From JAJBWD01 sp041670885 (lineage in GTDB: Bacteria; Bacillota; Clostridia; Clostridiales; Clostridiaceae), in NCBI GenBank assembly GCA_041670885.1, contig JBAXYJ010000022.1, forward strand, positions 1-19,886: a DNA stretch of 19,886 nucleotides, read 5' to 3'. Under the pieces are notes generated by a model that did no database searches, was not told the DNA's origin, and saw only the letters and a program-made list of their open reading frames with translations. A program made the translations under genes and the position numbers. How positions within the stretch are numbered: position 1 is the stretch's first letter; every line of letters starts with the position of its first letter. Positions 7,679 to 15,115 of this stretch are shown here, piece by piece.

Positions 7679-8122
7679 ATGGTAAAAGTATTTGCTATAG
7701 GAAACATGCTGATGAAAGATGATAAAATTGGGATTTTGATTGGGAAAGAAATAGAAGAGGAATTAAAAAAAAATGGAGCTTTACTTTATATTTGTGAAAC
7801 GGATATTGAATACGCCTTATCCAATATTCAGGAAAGAGATTTTGTATTAATCATAGATGCAATGCATAGCGAAAATAAGACAGAAGAAATCAAGCTTATT
7901 CCTATAGACAGCATAGAGGGTATAAATATTTATACCCAGCATAGTTTAAATTTAATACAGATAATTCAGCTTTATTATAAAGAAATCAGGGGGTATATTA
8001 TTGGAATAGAGGCAGAGGATATAAGTTATGGTTTAGAAATATCTGAAAATTTAAGTAATTCCTTTGATAAAATATGCTGTCAGGTCAAAAATATAATAAA
8101 GATGTTTATCAATTTACAATAG
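7679..8122 (+). CDS. Hydrogenase maturation endopeptidase (HyaD/HybD/HycI family)
   Basis: This nickel-dependent protease is expected to cut the C-terminal tail from the large subunit encoded just upstream. The 147-residue product has the family opening FAIGNMLMKDDKIG and the three residues matching the metal ligands of HybD: D15 (in place of Glu), D60 (LIIDAMH) and H88 (YTQHSLNL). Length fits the family (about 145-165). The Shine-Dalgarno site is poor: only ACTATATAA lies before ATG 7679, 9 bases after the large-subunit stop. Translation may therefore depend on coupling. MVKVFAIGN is where homologues begin, which supports this start. Low expression relative to the structural subunits would make sense for a processing enzyme. 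Confidence 0.9.
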   Translation: MVKVFAIGNMLMKDDKIGILIGKEIEEELKKNGALLYICETDIEYALSNIQERDFVLIIDAMHSENKTEEIKLIPIDSIEGINIYTQHSLNLIQIIQLYYKEIRGYIIGIEAEDISYGLEISENLSNSFDKICCQVKNIIKMFINLQ

Positions 8123-8132
8123 TTTGTTATAC

Positions 8133-8239
8133 TTAAGAAAATTGAATAATAATCTTTTGGCTGATTTTTAGCTTAAAAATAACAAATTATCAATGCTTTT
8201 TAATTTTAAAAATTAATTTGTAATTATGTAATTTCCTCA
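8133..8239 (+). repeat. Structured intergenic repeat, copy 1 (motif strand +)
   Basis: The left end TTAAGAAAATTGAATAATAA and right end AATTATGTAATTTCCTCA are imperfect terminal inverted repeats. Between them come the box CTTTTGGCTG (about 8154-8163) and an inner hairpin of TTTTTAGCTTAAAAA with TTTTTAATTTTAAAAA. The loop begins ATAACAAAT. It aligns along its length with the inverted copy at 11582-11690. It fills most of the gap between the hydrogenase protease and the PAS-GGDEF-EAL gene and may serve as terminator or leader for either. Confidence 0.75.
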
Positions 8240-8276
8240 CAAATGTAAGCGAATAAACCTAGGAGAAAATAGATAT

Positions 8277-11006
8277 ATGAGCGGATTTAACAAAAGAGGA
8301 GGGAAAAAACAAATATTGGAATATTTTTGCCTGCTTTTTTTCCCATTAATTATAGTCCTTCTTTTATCTCTTTCCATAATAAATATTTTAGATATAAATA
8401 ATGGAAAAGAACTTTTGAAATTGAGAGAGCAGCAGGGCGGAGAAATATTAAAACTTAATATTGAAAATAACTTCAGTACAATTTCCCAGGACTTTAAAGT
8501 GATTATGAATTCAAATGAATTAAATAATTATATTAATTTACCTGATGATAATAATCTTTATGAAGTTAACCAGCTGTTTAAAAGATTTGAAACAAATAAA
8601 AAGGTATACGATCAGATAAGAATATTAAGCCCAAATGGCATGGAAAAGGCCAGAGCAAACTATAATTTTAGTGATATAAAAATAGTTGATAAAAATAATC
8701 TTCAAGATAAGAGCAGCAGTAATTATTTTAAGGATATGGCAAACCTTAATAAAAATCAAATATATATATCCCAGTTTGATTTAAATACAGAAAAGGGTAT
8801 TATAGAAAATCCAATAAAACCTATTATCAGGTTTGGTATACCTCTTTTTAATAATAATGGACAAAAATCTGGATTTCTTGTATTTAATTATCTGGGTGAA
8901 GATGTGTTAAATCAGATTGATAAATATGAAAAACTAAATAAAAATTACAAAATAGAACTGGTTAATAAACAAGGATACTGGATAAAAAATGAAAATAGAG
9001 AAAAAGAATGGGCATTTATGTATCCAGATAAAAATCAAATATCCTTTAAAAATGAAAAAGAAAAGATTTGGGATATTATAAGCGGAGAACACAGCAGTTT
9101 TGCTGAGGACAGTAATATGTACTATTTCACATCAATAACGCTGCTGCCGGATAATGATTCAGATTTTGTAAATATAATAGGTTATAATAATTTATACCTT
9201 CTAATATCATGCCCTTTAGATGATTTAGGATTTTTTGCAAATATTAAAAACAGCGGGCTTTTAGACATTGGAATAATTTCTGCAATACTCATAATGATGA
9301 TTTCTCTGTTTGCAGCCAGCATTTTAAATAATAGAAAAGAAGCAAAAGATAAAATGGAGATGGCCAGCACTATTATGGAAAATGCAAAAGAAGCCATACT
9401 GCTGACTGATTCAGAAACAAGAGTTATCTATGTAAATAAATCTTTTCTTAATATTACCGGATATACGATGAAAGAAGTATTAGGAAAGAAAACATCTTAT
9501 TTTAAATCAGGAAAGCATTCCAGTGAGTTTTATAAAACAATGTGGGAATCCATAAGTAAGCATGGAAGATGGCAGGGAGAGATATGGGACAAAAGAAAAG
9601 ACGGCAGGCTGTATCCTAAAAATATAAGCATAATAAAAATAAGCAGAGAAAATGATCAGGTTGAATATTTAGGCATATTCGAAGATTTAACATATATAAA
9701 AGAGCAGGAAGAAAAAATAAAAAATCTTTTAGATTATGACGAGTTTACAATGCTTCCAACACTGCACCTTATTAAACAACTTATATCAAACAGGATTAAC
9801 AGCATAAATAAGGCAAAAGAGAAAATCAGTGTGATTTCATTAGATATTAATAACTATGATGAATTAAAAGACAGCTTAGGATATAAAAAAATGGACTCAT
9901 TAATATTGGAAACAGTAGCTGTAATAAAAGAAAATTGTAATGAAAACATAGTTTTATCCAGAACAGGGAAAAATGAGTTTCTTATATTTATGGTTTCATC
10001 AGAAAATAAAGATGCAGCAGAATTTATTGATAATATTATAAGGGAATTACAAAAACCAATAAATATTAATGAGGATTTCATATATCTATATTTATCAATA
10101 GGTGTATCAATTTATCCTGATGATGCAGAAAATATTGAAGAACTTATTAAAAATGCTGACCTAGCCAAGCATTATTTATATACCGGTCATAGTGTAAGGT
10201 ATCATTTTTTCGATAAAAACCTTATAGATAAATATTTATATAACAACAAAATAGAATCTAAACTAAGAGGTGCCATAGAAAGAAATGAAATCTATTTAAA
10301 TTACCAGCCTCAAATTGACCTTGAAAAGCAGACTATTATAGGAGCTGAATCACTGATAAGGTGGTATAATAAGGAGTTGGGAAACGTTCCTCCCGATAAA
10401 TTTATTCCTATAGCTGAGAAGACGGGACTTATTTTAAATATAGGGGAATGGGTATTAGATGAAAGCCTTAAACAGTGCAGCAATTGGAAAGAAAGTAATA
10501 TGGATTTAACTGTAGCTGTTAACTTTTCTCCTGTACAGTTTAAAAAAATGAGCGTATCACAATTAATTGAGAAAAAGTTAAATAAATATTCATTAGATGG
10601 AAGCTTTCTTGAGATAGAGATAACGGAAGGACTTTTAATGGATGATAATCAAGAAGTAAGAGAAGAACTTGAAAAAATAGAAGCATTAGGTGTAAAAATA
10701 GCCATCGACGATTTTGGAACAGGTTATTCCTCTCTTAGCTATCTTAGAAAATTCAAATTTGATAAAATTAAAATTGATAGAGAGTTTGTAAAAGATTTTC
10801 CTGAAAAAGAAGATGGAACTCTGGCCCAGATTATTATAAACCTGTCTCATTCTCTTAAAATGAAGGTAATTGCAGAGGGAGTGGAGACAAAAGCTCAGTT
10901 TGAATTCATGAAAGATAATAACTGTGATGAAATTCAGGGATACTATTATAGTCCTCCGGTATCAGCTGAAGAACTAGAAGAATTAGTTAAAATAAAACCT
11001 TGGTAG
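8277..11006 (+). CDS. Membrane PAS-GGDEF-EAL protein, probable c-di-GMP phosphodiesterase
   Basis: This 909-residue signalling protein has one membrane segment at about residues 17-38, an extracytoplasmic sensor region (40-320), and a second segment near 327-349. A PAS domain (about 360-480) has NKSFLNITGY and the PAC part GEIWDKRKDGRLYPK. A GGDEF domain (about 486-645) follows, but its active site reads RTGKNEF (562-568) instead of RxGGDEF, so cyclase activity is unlikely. The EAL domain (about 660-900) looks complete: E691 (ESL), VNFSP, EITEG, D811-D812 (DDFGTG), KIKID, AEGVET and QGYYYSPP. It should therefore hydrolyse c-di-GMP, with the GGDEF part perhaps binding GTP as a regulator. AGGAG at 8261-8265 is 11 bases from ATG, a long spacing. 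It stands alone between two intergenic repeats, probably as its own transcript. Confidence 0.94.
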   Translation: MSGFNKRGGKKQILEYFCLLFFPLIIVLLLSLSIINILDINNGKELLKLREQQGGEILKLNIENNFSTISQDFKVIMNSNELNNYINLPDDNNLYEVNQLFKRFETNKKVYDQIRILSPNGMEKARANYNFSDIKIVDKNNLQDKSSSNYFKDMANLNKNQIYISQFDLNTEKGIIENPIKPIIRFGIPLFNNNGQKSGFLVFNYLGEDVLNQIDKYEKLNKNYKIELVNKQGYWIKNENREKEWAFMYPDKNQISFKNEKEKIWDIISGEHSSFAEDSNMYYFTSITLLPDNDSDFVNIIGYNNLYLLISCPLDDLGFFANIKNSGLLDIGIISAILIMMISLFAASILNNRKEAKDKMEMASTIMENAKEAILLTDSETRVIYVNKSFLNITGYTMKEVLGKKTSYFKSGKHSSEFYKTMWESISKHGRWQGEIWDKRKDGRLYPKNISIIKISRENDQVEYLGIFEDLTYIKEQEEKIKNLLDYDEFTMLPTLHLIKQLISNRINSINKAKEKISVISLDINNYDELKDSLGYKKMDSLILETVAVIKENCNENIVLSRTGKNEFLIFMVSSENKDAAEFIDNIIRELQKPININEDFIYLYLSIGVSIYPDDAENIEELIKNADLAKHYLYTGHSVRYHFFDKNLIDKYLYNNKIESKLRGAIERNEIYLNYQPQIDLEKQTIIGAESLIRWYNKELGNVPPDKFIPIAEKTGLILNIGEWVLDESLKQCSNWKESNMDLTVAVNFSPVQFKKMSVSQLIEKKLNKYSLDGSFLEIEITEGLLMDDNQEVREELEKIEALGVKIAIDDFGTGYSSLSYLRKFKFDKIKIDREFVKDFPEKEDGTLAQIIINLSHSLKMKVIAEGVETKAQFEFMKDNNCDEIQGYYYSPPVSAEELEELVKIKPW

Positions 11007-11016
11007 GTTTTGAATT

Positions 11017-11100
11017 ATTACATAATATTAGAAAATACGTTAAAAATTTACATATTTTTTACTATATTTATTATGTAATTAGCCATAACAATTACATAAA
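11017..11100. repeat. Inverted repeat ATTACATAATA plus a third arm, between the EAL and zinc-ribbon genes
   Basis: ATTACATAATA (11017-11027) is matched perfectly by TATTATGTAAT (11069-11079), and ATTACATAA recurs at 11091-11099. The 41-base spacer and the lack of a T run argue against a simple terminator. It may be an operator pair, a weak terminator for the EAL gene, or a far-diverged relative of the local repeat family. Confidence 0.35.
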
Positions 11101-11113
11101 GATTTAAAGATTC

Positions 11114-11143
11114 TGAACAACATTTCCTCATGTAAGGTATAGT
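11114..11143 (+). promoter_or_regulatory. Possible promoter for the zinc-ribbon gene
   Basis: TATAGT at 11138-11143 lies 18 bases after TGAACA (11114-11119), and 49 bases upstream of the gene start. Both boxes are imperfect. The intervening leader would be about 40 bases. Confidence 0.35.
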
Positions 11144-11191
11144 GTGAATCAGCTCTTAAATCTTGAATATTGTAAAAGGAGGAATGTTGAA

Positions 11192-11359
11192 ATGCCGGAT
11201 AAAACATTAATTTGTAAAGACTGTGGAAAGGAATTTGTTTTTACAGAAGGCGAGCAGGCTTTCTATAAGGAAAAAGGATTCGAAAATGAACCACAGAGAT
11301 GTCCTGAGTGCAGAAAAGCAAGAAAACAAAGAAATGGCAATAGAGGATTTAGAAAGTAG
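11192..11359 (+). CDS. Small zinc-ribbon domain protein
   Basis: This 55-residue protein is a single zinc ribbon of the probable zinc-ribbon type (PF13451-like). Two CxxC knuckles coordinate zinc: CKDCGKEFVF at residues 8-11 and CPECRKARK near residues 38-41. The middle reads GEQAFYKEKGFENEPQRC, nearly the family consensus. The tail is basic (RKQRNGNRGFRK), which fits nucleic-acid or ribosome contact, although the role of the family is not established as far as I know. I choose ATG 11192 over the upstream in-frame ATG at 11144 because AAAAGGAGG (11174-11182) lies 9 bases before it and the upstream codons do not resemble the family. It has its own terminator and is probably monocistronic. Confidence 0.88.
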   Translation: MPDKTLICKDCGKEFVFTEGEQAFYKEKGFENEPQRCPECRKARKQRNGNRGFRK

Positions 11360-11360
11360 T

Positions 11361-11396
11361 AAATAAAACCCTATAGATATCTATAGGGTTTTATTT
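11361..11396. terminator. Perfect 36-base palindromic terminator
   Basis: AAATAAAACCCTATAGAT is followed at once by its exact reverse complement, giving 18 paired bases on each side with a GC core (CCCTATAG) and a T-rich 3' arm. It begins 2 bases after the zinc-ribbon stop. Being symmetric, it can work in both directions. Only the hairpin tip must open to form a loop. Confidence 0.85.
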
Positions 11397-11480
11397 ATGG
11401 AGAATGTATAATTACCTTCGTCTGCTTCATCATGAAAATAATGAAGCTTTAACGTTTTTTAATGATGAATTGTATATTTT
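11397..11480 (+). repeat. Structured intergenic repeat, copy 2, diverged (motif strand +)
   Basis: After ATGGAGAATGTATAATTAC comes the box CTTCGTCTG (11416-11424), then an inner hairpin TTCATCATGAAAA (11426-11438) with TTTTAATGATGAA (11457-11469). The loop holds TAATGAAGCTTTAACG. Order, spacing and box match the tandem copies near 16.0 kb, but the stem sequence is entirely different and yet pairs at 12 of 13 positions. The right terminal repeat is unclear; ATTATATATTTTATTTCTC at about 11537-11555 is a candidate, which would make this copy longer. Confidence 0.55.
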
Positions 11481-11581
11481 ATCTTTTTTGATAAAAATTT
11501 GATATTATATCGTAAAAATCCTCCAGCATATATTCATTATATATTTTATTTCTCATTCACGATGTAAATAATGTATAATTG
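11481..11581. other. AT-rich spacer between repeat copies 2 and 3
   Basis: I see no gene here. There is a short hairpin TTTTATC (11477-11483) with GATAAAA (11490-11496), a possible right end of copy 2 near 11537-11555, and a perfect TATAAT at 11574-11579 pointing at the VanX-like gene. That -10 has no good -35 partner. A transcript from it would run through repeat copy 3 as 5' leader. Confidence 0.4.
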
Positions 11582-11690
11582 AAGAAATTGCATAATTCAA
11601 AAATTAACCTTTTCAGCTTAAAAAAATGTTGATAATTTCGTTATTTTTAAACTGAAAAATCAGCCAAAATGTTATTATGCAATTTCCTTA
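11582..11690 (-). repeat. Structured intergenic repeat, copy 3 (motif strand -)
   Basis: On the minus strand this reads AGGAAATTGCATAATAACAT, the box TTTTGGCTG, stem TTTTCAGTTTAAAAA, loop ATAACGAAATTATCAACA, stem TTTTTAAGCTGAAAA, then AATTATGCAATTTCTTC. The terminal repeats match at 14 of 15 positions. The inner stem is 11644-11658 against 11610-11624, with one G.T wobble when read on the motif strand. It lies 45 bases upstream of the VanX-like start, in the opposite sense to that gene. Confidence 0.8.
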
Positions 11691-11734
11691 ATTAAGAAAA
11701 GTTAGAAAATTAATTTACATATTTTGAGAGGAAA

Positions 11735-12526
11735 ATGGTGAAAATGGTAAAGAAAATATTAAATACAGTTTTTATTGCTATTCTATTGATTTTAATTACA
11801 ATTACAGGATTAAGCTATACAAAAGAAAAAGCGAAAATAAAAAAACTTAATCAGGATATAATAAGCTTAAACAGCAAAAAATCAGAACTGCTCAGTAAAA
11901 ACAAACAGCTCCAGGACGAAAATAAAACATTAAAAGAAAAACCTCAGGTAATTAGTAAGACTATAAAAGAGATTAATGGCCTTATACTTATTAAAGATTT
12001 AGACAATACAATAGTTCAGGATTTAAGATATGCAACAACTAATAATTTCACTAAGACTAAAATATACAGCAGCCATGTCTGTGCTTTAAGATTTGGATCT
12101 GCTGTAAAGCTTAAAAATGCAAATAGTATTCTTAAAAAGCTGGGCTATAGGATAAAGGTATATGATGCATATAGACCTAAATCTGCCCAAGTAAGGTTCT
12201 GGTCTATAGTTCCCGATGAGAGGTATGTAGCAAACCCCAGCAAGGGGGGCAGCGATCACTCAAAGGGCTGTGCAGTTGATGTTACCCTTGTTGATAAAAA
12301 CAATAAAGAGCTTAATATGCCCACAAATTTTGATGATTTTACAGGAAAAGCAGGAAGGTCCTCAAAAGATTGGACCTTAGAGCAAAGAAAAAATGTAAGT
12401 ATATTAACAGATGCCATGAAAAAATCAGGGTTTATTTCTATTAATTCCGAATGGTGGCATTTTTATGACAGCGATAAAAATTCTTATAAAGCTTTAAATG
12501 TACCCTTGGAAGATTTTCTAAAATAA
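11735..12526 (+). CDS. Membrane-anchored VanX/DdpX-like D-Ala-D-Ala dipeptidase (peptidase family M15D)
   Basis: This 263-residue zinc peptidase should cleave D-alanyl-D-alanine or a related wall peptide. Residues 6-28 form a single membrane segment without a clear cleavage site, followed by a lysine-rich coiled coil (30-70). The catalytic domain, from about 80, has DLRYATTNNF, YDAYRP (Y143-P148), the zinc motif SDHSKGCAVD (H175, D182) and EWWHF (E239 as base, H242 as third ligand). All M15D hallmarks are present. Classical VanX is cytoplasmic; this one is anchored, with the domain probably outside, which suggests peptidoglycan turnover rather than glycopeptide resistance. No vanH or vanA/B gene adjoins. 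The ribosome site GAGAGG (11726-11731) is 3 bases from ATG 11735 but 6 from GTG 11738, so the exact start may be the GTG. Its 3' end overlaps the convergent SRAP gene by 9 bases. Confidence 0.88.
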   Translation: MVKMVKKILNTVFIAILLILITITGLSYTKEKAKIKKLNQDIISLNSKKSELLSKNKQLQDENKTLKEKPQVISKTIKEINGLILIKDLDNTIVQDLRYATTNNFTKTKIYSSHVCALRFGSAVKLKNANSILKKLGYRIKVYDAYRPKSAQVRFWSIVPDERYVANPSKGGSDHSKGCAVDVTLVDKNNKELNMPTNFDDFTGKAGRSSKDWTLEQRKNVSILTDAMKKSGFISINSEWWHFYDSDKNSYKALNVPLEDFLK

Positions 12527-13084
12527 GCTTATCTGCTGATTTGAAGCAGGCTCTAAAAACACTTTTTCAGTAACTTGTCTGTAAGTTATTTCTTTTGCCA
12601 GATTATCATCTGAAAGAAAGCTTGCTTCTTCATCTTTATTTAATATAAGGGGCATTCTTTTGTGTATGCCTTTCATATAGCTATTGGCTTCTTTTGTTAT
12701 TATCAGAAAGGAGCTATTACTATATAAACCGCCTAAGGTAATAAATGGAGATTCACCGGATATTTTATATTTCACTTTTGTTTTATCATCCCATTCATAA
12801 AATGAATTAGCAATAATCAGACATCTGCAGCTGTTCATATTTTTATAAACGGGTTTAGTAAATAAAGATTCAGACCTGGCATTAATAAGGCTTTTATTAA
12901 GGCCTTTAATATTAATACCCCATTTAAGAGGAAGCAGTCTTTTATCCTTAGTTATAACAGGAAAGGTCTGAGATGGAAAAACATCACCTTTAGGAAATGT
13001 AACATTTGTTCCATTATTAATTAAATAACCATAATAATATATAATGGAATCAAAATCAGCATCTAATAAAAACCTGCCGCACAT
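12518..13084 (-). CDS. SRAP family protein (YedK/HMCES-like abasic-site DNA-protein crosslink protein)
   Basis: The SRAP family shields abasic sites in single-stranded DNA by forming a thiazolidine crosslink through Cys2. The 188-residue product starts MCGRF, so C2 becomes N-terminal after removal of Met. Other conserved residues are N68 (INARSE), E97 (FYEW) and H141 (GIHKRMP), matching the catalytic set known from YedK and HMCES. GAGGTGAT ahead of ATG, read on the minus strand, fixes the start. It is divergent from speD, with 90 bases between them, and its stop lies inside the last codons of the VanX-like gene. No dedicated terminator is visible at its end. Length is a little short of E. coli YedK (about 222). 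No LexA-type box was identified upstream. Confidence 0.93.
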   Translation of the reverse strand: MCGRFLLDADFDSIIYYYGYLINNGTNVTFPKGDVFPSQTFPVITKDKRLLPLKWGINIKGLNKSLINARSESLFTKPVYKNMNSCRCLIIANSFYEWDDKTKVKYKISGESPFITLGGLYSNSSFLIITKEANSYMKGIHKRMPLILNKDEEASFLSDDNLAKEITYRQVTEKVFLEPASNQQISLF

Positions 13085-13174
13085 AATATCACCTCAATAA
13101 TATTTTACTATTTTAATATTTTTATGGCAAATAATGAATATTATCTATAAGGACTATATTGAAAGGAGTAAATT

Positions 13175-13582
13175 ATGAATAAGGGGCAGTTAGGTAAGCA
13201 TATTTTAGTTGAATTTTATAATTGTGATGAAAAAATATTAAATGATGGAGATAAAATTGAAATATATATGAATGAAGCGGCACAAGCTGCTAAAGCTACC
13301 ATAGTTCAGTCTGTATTCCATAAGTTTAATCCTCATGGCATTTCAGGAGCTATAATAATAATGGAATCTCATATAACAATTCACACCTGGCCTGAATATG
13401 GTTATGCAGCTGTAGATTTATTTACCTGTGGAGATACAATAGACCCCTGGACAGCCTTTGAGTATTTAAAGGAAAAATTAAAATCTGAAAAGTATGAAAC
13501 AGCTGAAGTTGCAAGGGGCATATTAGAGAGAATAAATTACTTCTCAGATAAAAAATATAATGATATAAAATATAGACCTTAA
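13175..13582 (+). CDS. speD: S-adenosylmethionine decarboxylase proenzyme (prokaryotic class 1B)
   Basis: This enzyme makes decarboxylated AdoMet, the aminopropyl donor for spermidine. The 135-residue proenzyme self-cleaves between E64 and S65 (MESHITIHTWPEYGYAAVD), turning S65 into the pyruvoyl cofactor. H70 and C85 (LFTCGD), the conserved processing and acid residues, are present. Length fits the short Bacillus/Thermotoga (SpeH) type of about 120-135 residues. AAAGGAG at 13162-13168 precedes the start. speE follows 11 bases after the stop. Some SpeD homologues have been reported to decarboxylate arginine or ornithine instead, but pairing with speE and the standard motif favour AdoMet decarboxylase. 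No putrescine-producing gene adjoins. Confidence 0.95.
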   Translation: MNKGQLGKHILVEFYNCDEKILNDGDKIEIYMNEAAQAAKATIVQSVFHKFNPHGISGAIIIMESHITIHTWPEYGYAAVDLFTCGDTIDPWTAFEYLKEKLKSEKYETAEVARGILERINYFSDKKYNDIKYRP

Positions 13583-13593
13583 CAGGAGGGAAT

Positions 13594-14463
13594 ATGGAGA
13601 AGTGGTTTTCAGAAATTCAATCAGAAGGAGTTAAATTTTCAATAAAGATAAAGGACCATATATTTACAGGAAAAAGTGATTTCCAAAAAATTGATATTTA
13701 TGATACAGAAGAGTTTGGAAGAGTTCTTGTAATTGATGACTGTATAATGTGTACAGAGAAGGATGAATTTATTTATCATGAAATGATAACTCATGTTCCT
13801 ATGGCAGTTAATCCTGAGATTAAAAATATTTTAATAATCGGAGGAGGAGACGGAGGCGCAGTCAGGGAGCTTGCCAGATATAAAACTATAGAAACCATAG
13901 ATGTGGTAGAAATTGATGAGCTGGTGGTAAAAGTAAGCAGGCAGTATCTGGCCTTTACAGCTGACAGCTTCAATGATAAAAGAGTAAGATTATTCATTGA
14001 TGATGGAGTAAATTTTGTTGAGAAATCAGAAAATAAATATGATCTTATTATTATAGATTCAACAGATCCTATAGGCCCCGGAGAAGGTCTGTTTACATTA
14101 GCTTTTTATAAGGATTGTTCCAAAGCATTAAGGGAGGATGGAATACTTATTAACCAAAATGAAAGCCCATATTATATTAATAATGCAAAAGAGATGATAA
14201 GAGCTCACCAAAAACAGAAAAGCATATTTAGTATCAGTCTTTTATATCAATACATGATACCAACCTATGGCTCAGGTTATTGGGTTTTTGGATTTTCATC
14301 GAAAAAATTTCATCCGGTTAATGACATAAAGGAAGAAGGGTGGAGGGAGCTTGGGCTTAAAACCAGGTACTATAATCTAGAAGTCCATAAGGCAGCCTTT
14401 ATCCTTCCAAATTACGTAAAGGAAAGCTTAGAGAGAGGAGAGTATTATTTCAAAAAAGAGTAA
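13594..14463 (+). CDS. speE: Spermidine synthase (polyamine aminopropyltransferase)
   Basis: This cytoplasmic enzyme transfers the aminopropyl group from decarboxylated AdoMet to putrescine. The 289-residue product has an N-terminal beta domain (1-60) and a Rossmann domain with IIGGGDGGAVRELARY (about 86-101), VVEIDELVV holding the acidic nucleoside-binding residue, and DSTDPIGPGEGLF (about 155-167), which includes the catalytic Asp region. The length is normal for bacterial SpeE (about 275-300). AGGAGG (13584-13589) precedes the start. It forms a two-gene operon with speD, which supplies its co-substrate. Only a weak hairpin follows. A polyamine other than putrescine as acceptor cannot be excluded by sequence. 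Confidence 0.96.
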   Translation: MEKWFSEIQSEGVKFSIKIKDHIFTGKSDFQKIDIYDTEEFGRVLVIDDCIMCTEKDEFIYHEMITHVPMAVNPEIKNILIIGGGDGGAVRELARYKTIETIDVVEIDELVVKVSRQYLAFTADSFNDKRVRLFIDDGVNFVEKSENKYDLIIIDSTDPIGPGEGLFTLAFYKDCSKALREDGILINQNESPYYINNAKEMIRAHQKQKSIFSISLLYQYMIPTYGSGYWVFGFSSKKFHPVNDIKEEGWRELGLKTRYYNLEVHKAAFILPNYVKESLERGEYYFKKE

Positions 14464-14468
14464 TTGCG

Positions 14469-14497
14469 TCCCTGATTTGAGGGATTTATAATTTTTT
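14469..14497 (+). terminator. Weak terminator after speE
   Basis: TCCCT (14469-14473) pairs with AGGGA (14480-14484) around a 6-base loop, followed by the T-rich stretch TTTATAATTTTTT. The stem is only 5 bp, and it overlaps the -35 box of the next promoter, so read-through into lemA is likely. Confidence 0.4.
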
Positions 14498-14505
14498 GGT
14501 ATAAT
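14477..14505 (+). promoter_or_regulatory. Sigma-A type promoter for lemA
   Basis: TTGAGG (14477-14482) and TATAAT (14500-14505) are separated by exactly 17 bases, and the gene starts 61 bases further on. A second TATAAT at 14521-14526 has no good -35. Confidence 0.65.
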
Positions 14506-14566
14506 TAGCTTAAAGTACTGTATAATTAAATTATGAAATTTACTCATTTTGTTAAGGGGGTATATT

Positions 14567-15115
14567 ATGAATTATGTACTAACTGGTTTAGTAGTCATTA
14601 TTGTTCTATGGTTTATATTAACCTATAATGGTTTAGTATCCTTAAGGCTTAAAGTTAAGAATGCCTTTTCACAGATTGATGTTCATCTTAAGAAGAGATA
14701 TGACCTGATACCAAATTTAGTTGAGACAGTTAAAGGATATGCAAGTCATGAAAAGGAAGTATTTGAGGAAGTTACAAAAGCAAGAAGCAGAATAGATAAT
14801 GCAGGTACCATAGATCAAAAGGTGGAAGCTGAGGGTGGCTTAACTAAGGCTCTTAATCATCTTTTTGCTGTAGCTGAAAATTATCCGGAACTTAAGGCAA
14901 ATACTAATTTCTTGGAGCTTCAGGGTGAACTGTCTAGATTGGAAGAAAAAATAGCTTTTGCAAGACAGTTTTATAATGATACAGTTATGATGTATAACAG
15001 AAAGATAGCTTATTTTCCAAGCAATCTTGTTGCAAACATATTTCACTTTACTGAGGAACCATTCTTTAGTGTTGAAAGTGATGAGGAAAGAGAAGCTCCA
15101 AAGGTTAAATTTTAA
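14567..15115 (+). CDS. lemA: LemA family membrane protein
   Basis: This 182-residue protein has one N-terminal membrane segment (about residues 2-22) and a helical-bundle domain. It carries the family signature YNGLVSLRLKVKNAFSQIDV, then LKKRYDLIPNLVETVKGYA. The helix near the C-terminus, YNDTVMMYNRKIAYFPSNL, is also diagnostic. Homologues begin just before the membrane helix, and AAGGGGG (14554-14560) lies 6 bases before ATG 14567, so I reject the upstream in-frame TTG at 14549. The biochemical role of LemA is not settled; it is often found with TPM-domain or peptidase genes, none of which adjoins here. It converges on the nitrilase gene, and the two share one terminator. Confidence 0.95.
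   Translation: MNYVLTGLVVIIVLWFILTYNGLVSLRLKVKNAFSQIDVHLKKRYDLIPNLVETVKGYASHEKEVFEEVTKARSRIDNAGTIDQKVEAEGGLTKALNHLFAVAENYPELKANTNFLELQGELSRLEEKIAFARQFYNDTVMMYNRKIAYFPSNLVANIFHFTEEPFFSVESDEEREAPKVKF

Noticed and set aside
11144..11191. Upstream in-frame start for the zinc-ribbon protein
   Set aside because: The extra 16 codons do not match the family, have no Shine-Dalgarno site, and include the strong AAAAGGAGG that serves the ATG at 11192.
11735..12526. Vancomycin-resistance cluster
   Set aside because: Only a VanX-type peptidase domain is present; no D-Ala-D-Lac ligase, dehydrogenase or VanRS genes adjoin, and the protein is membrane anchored.
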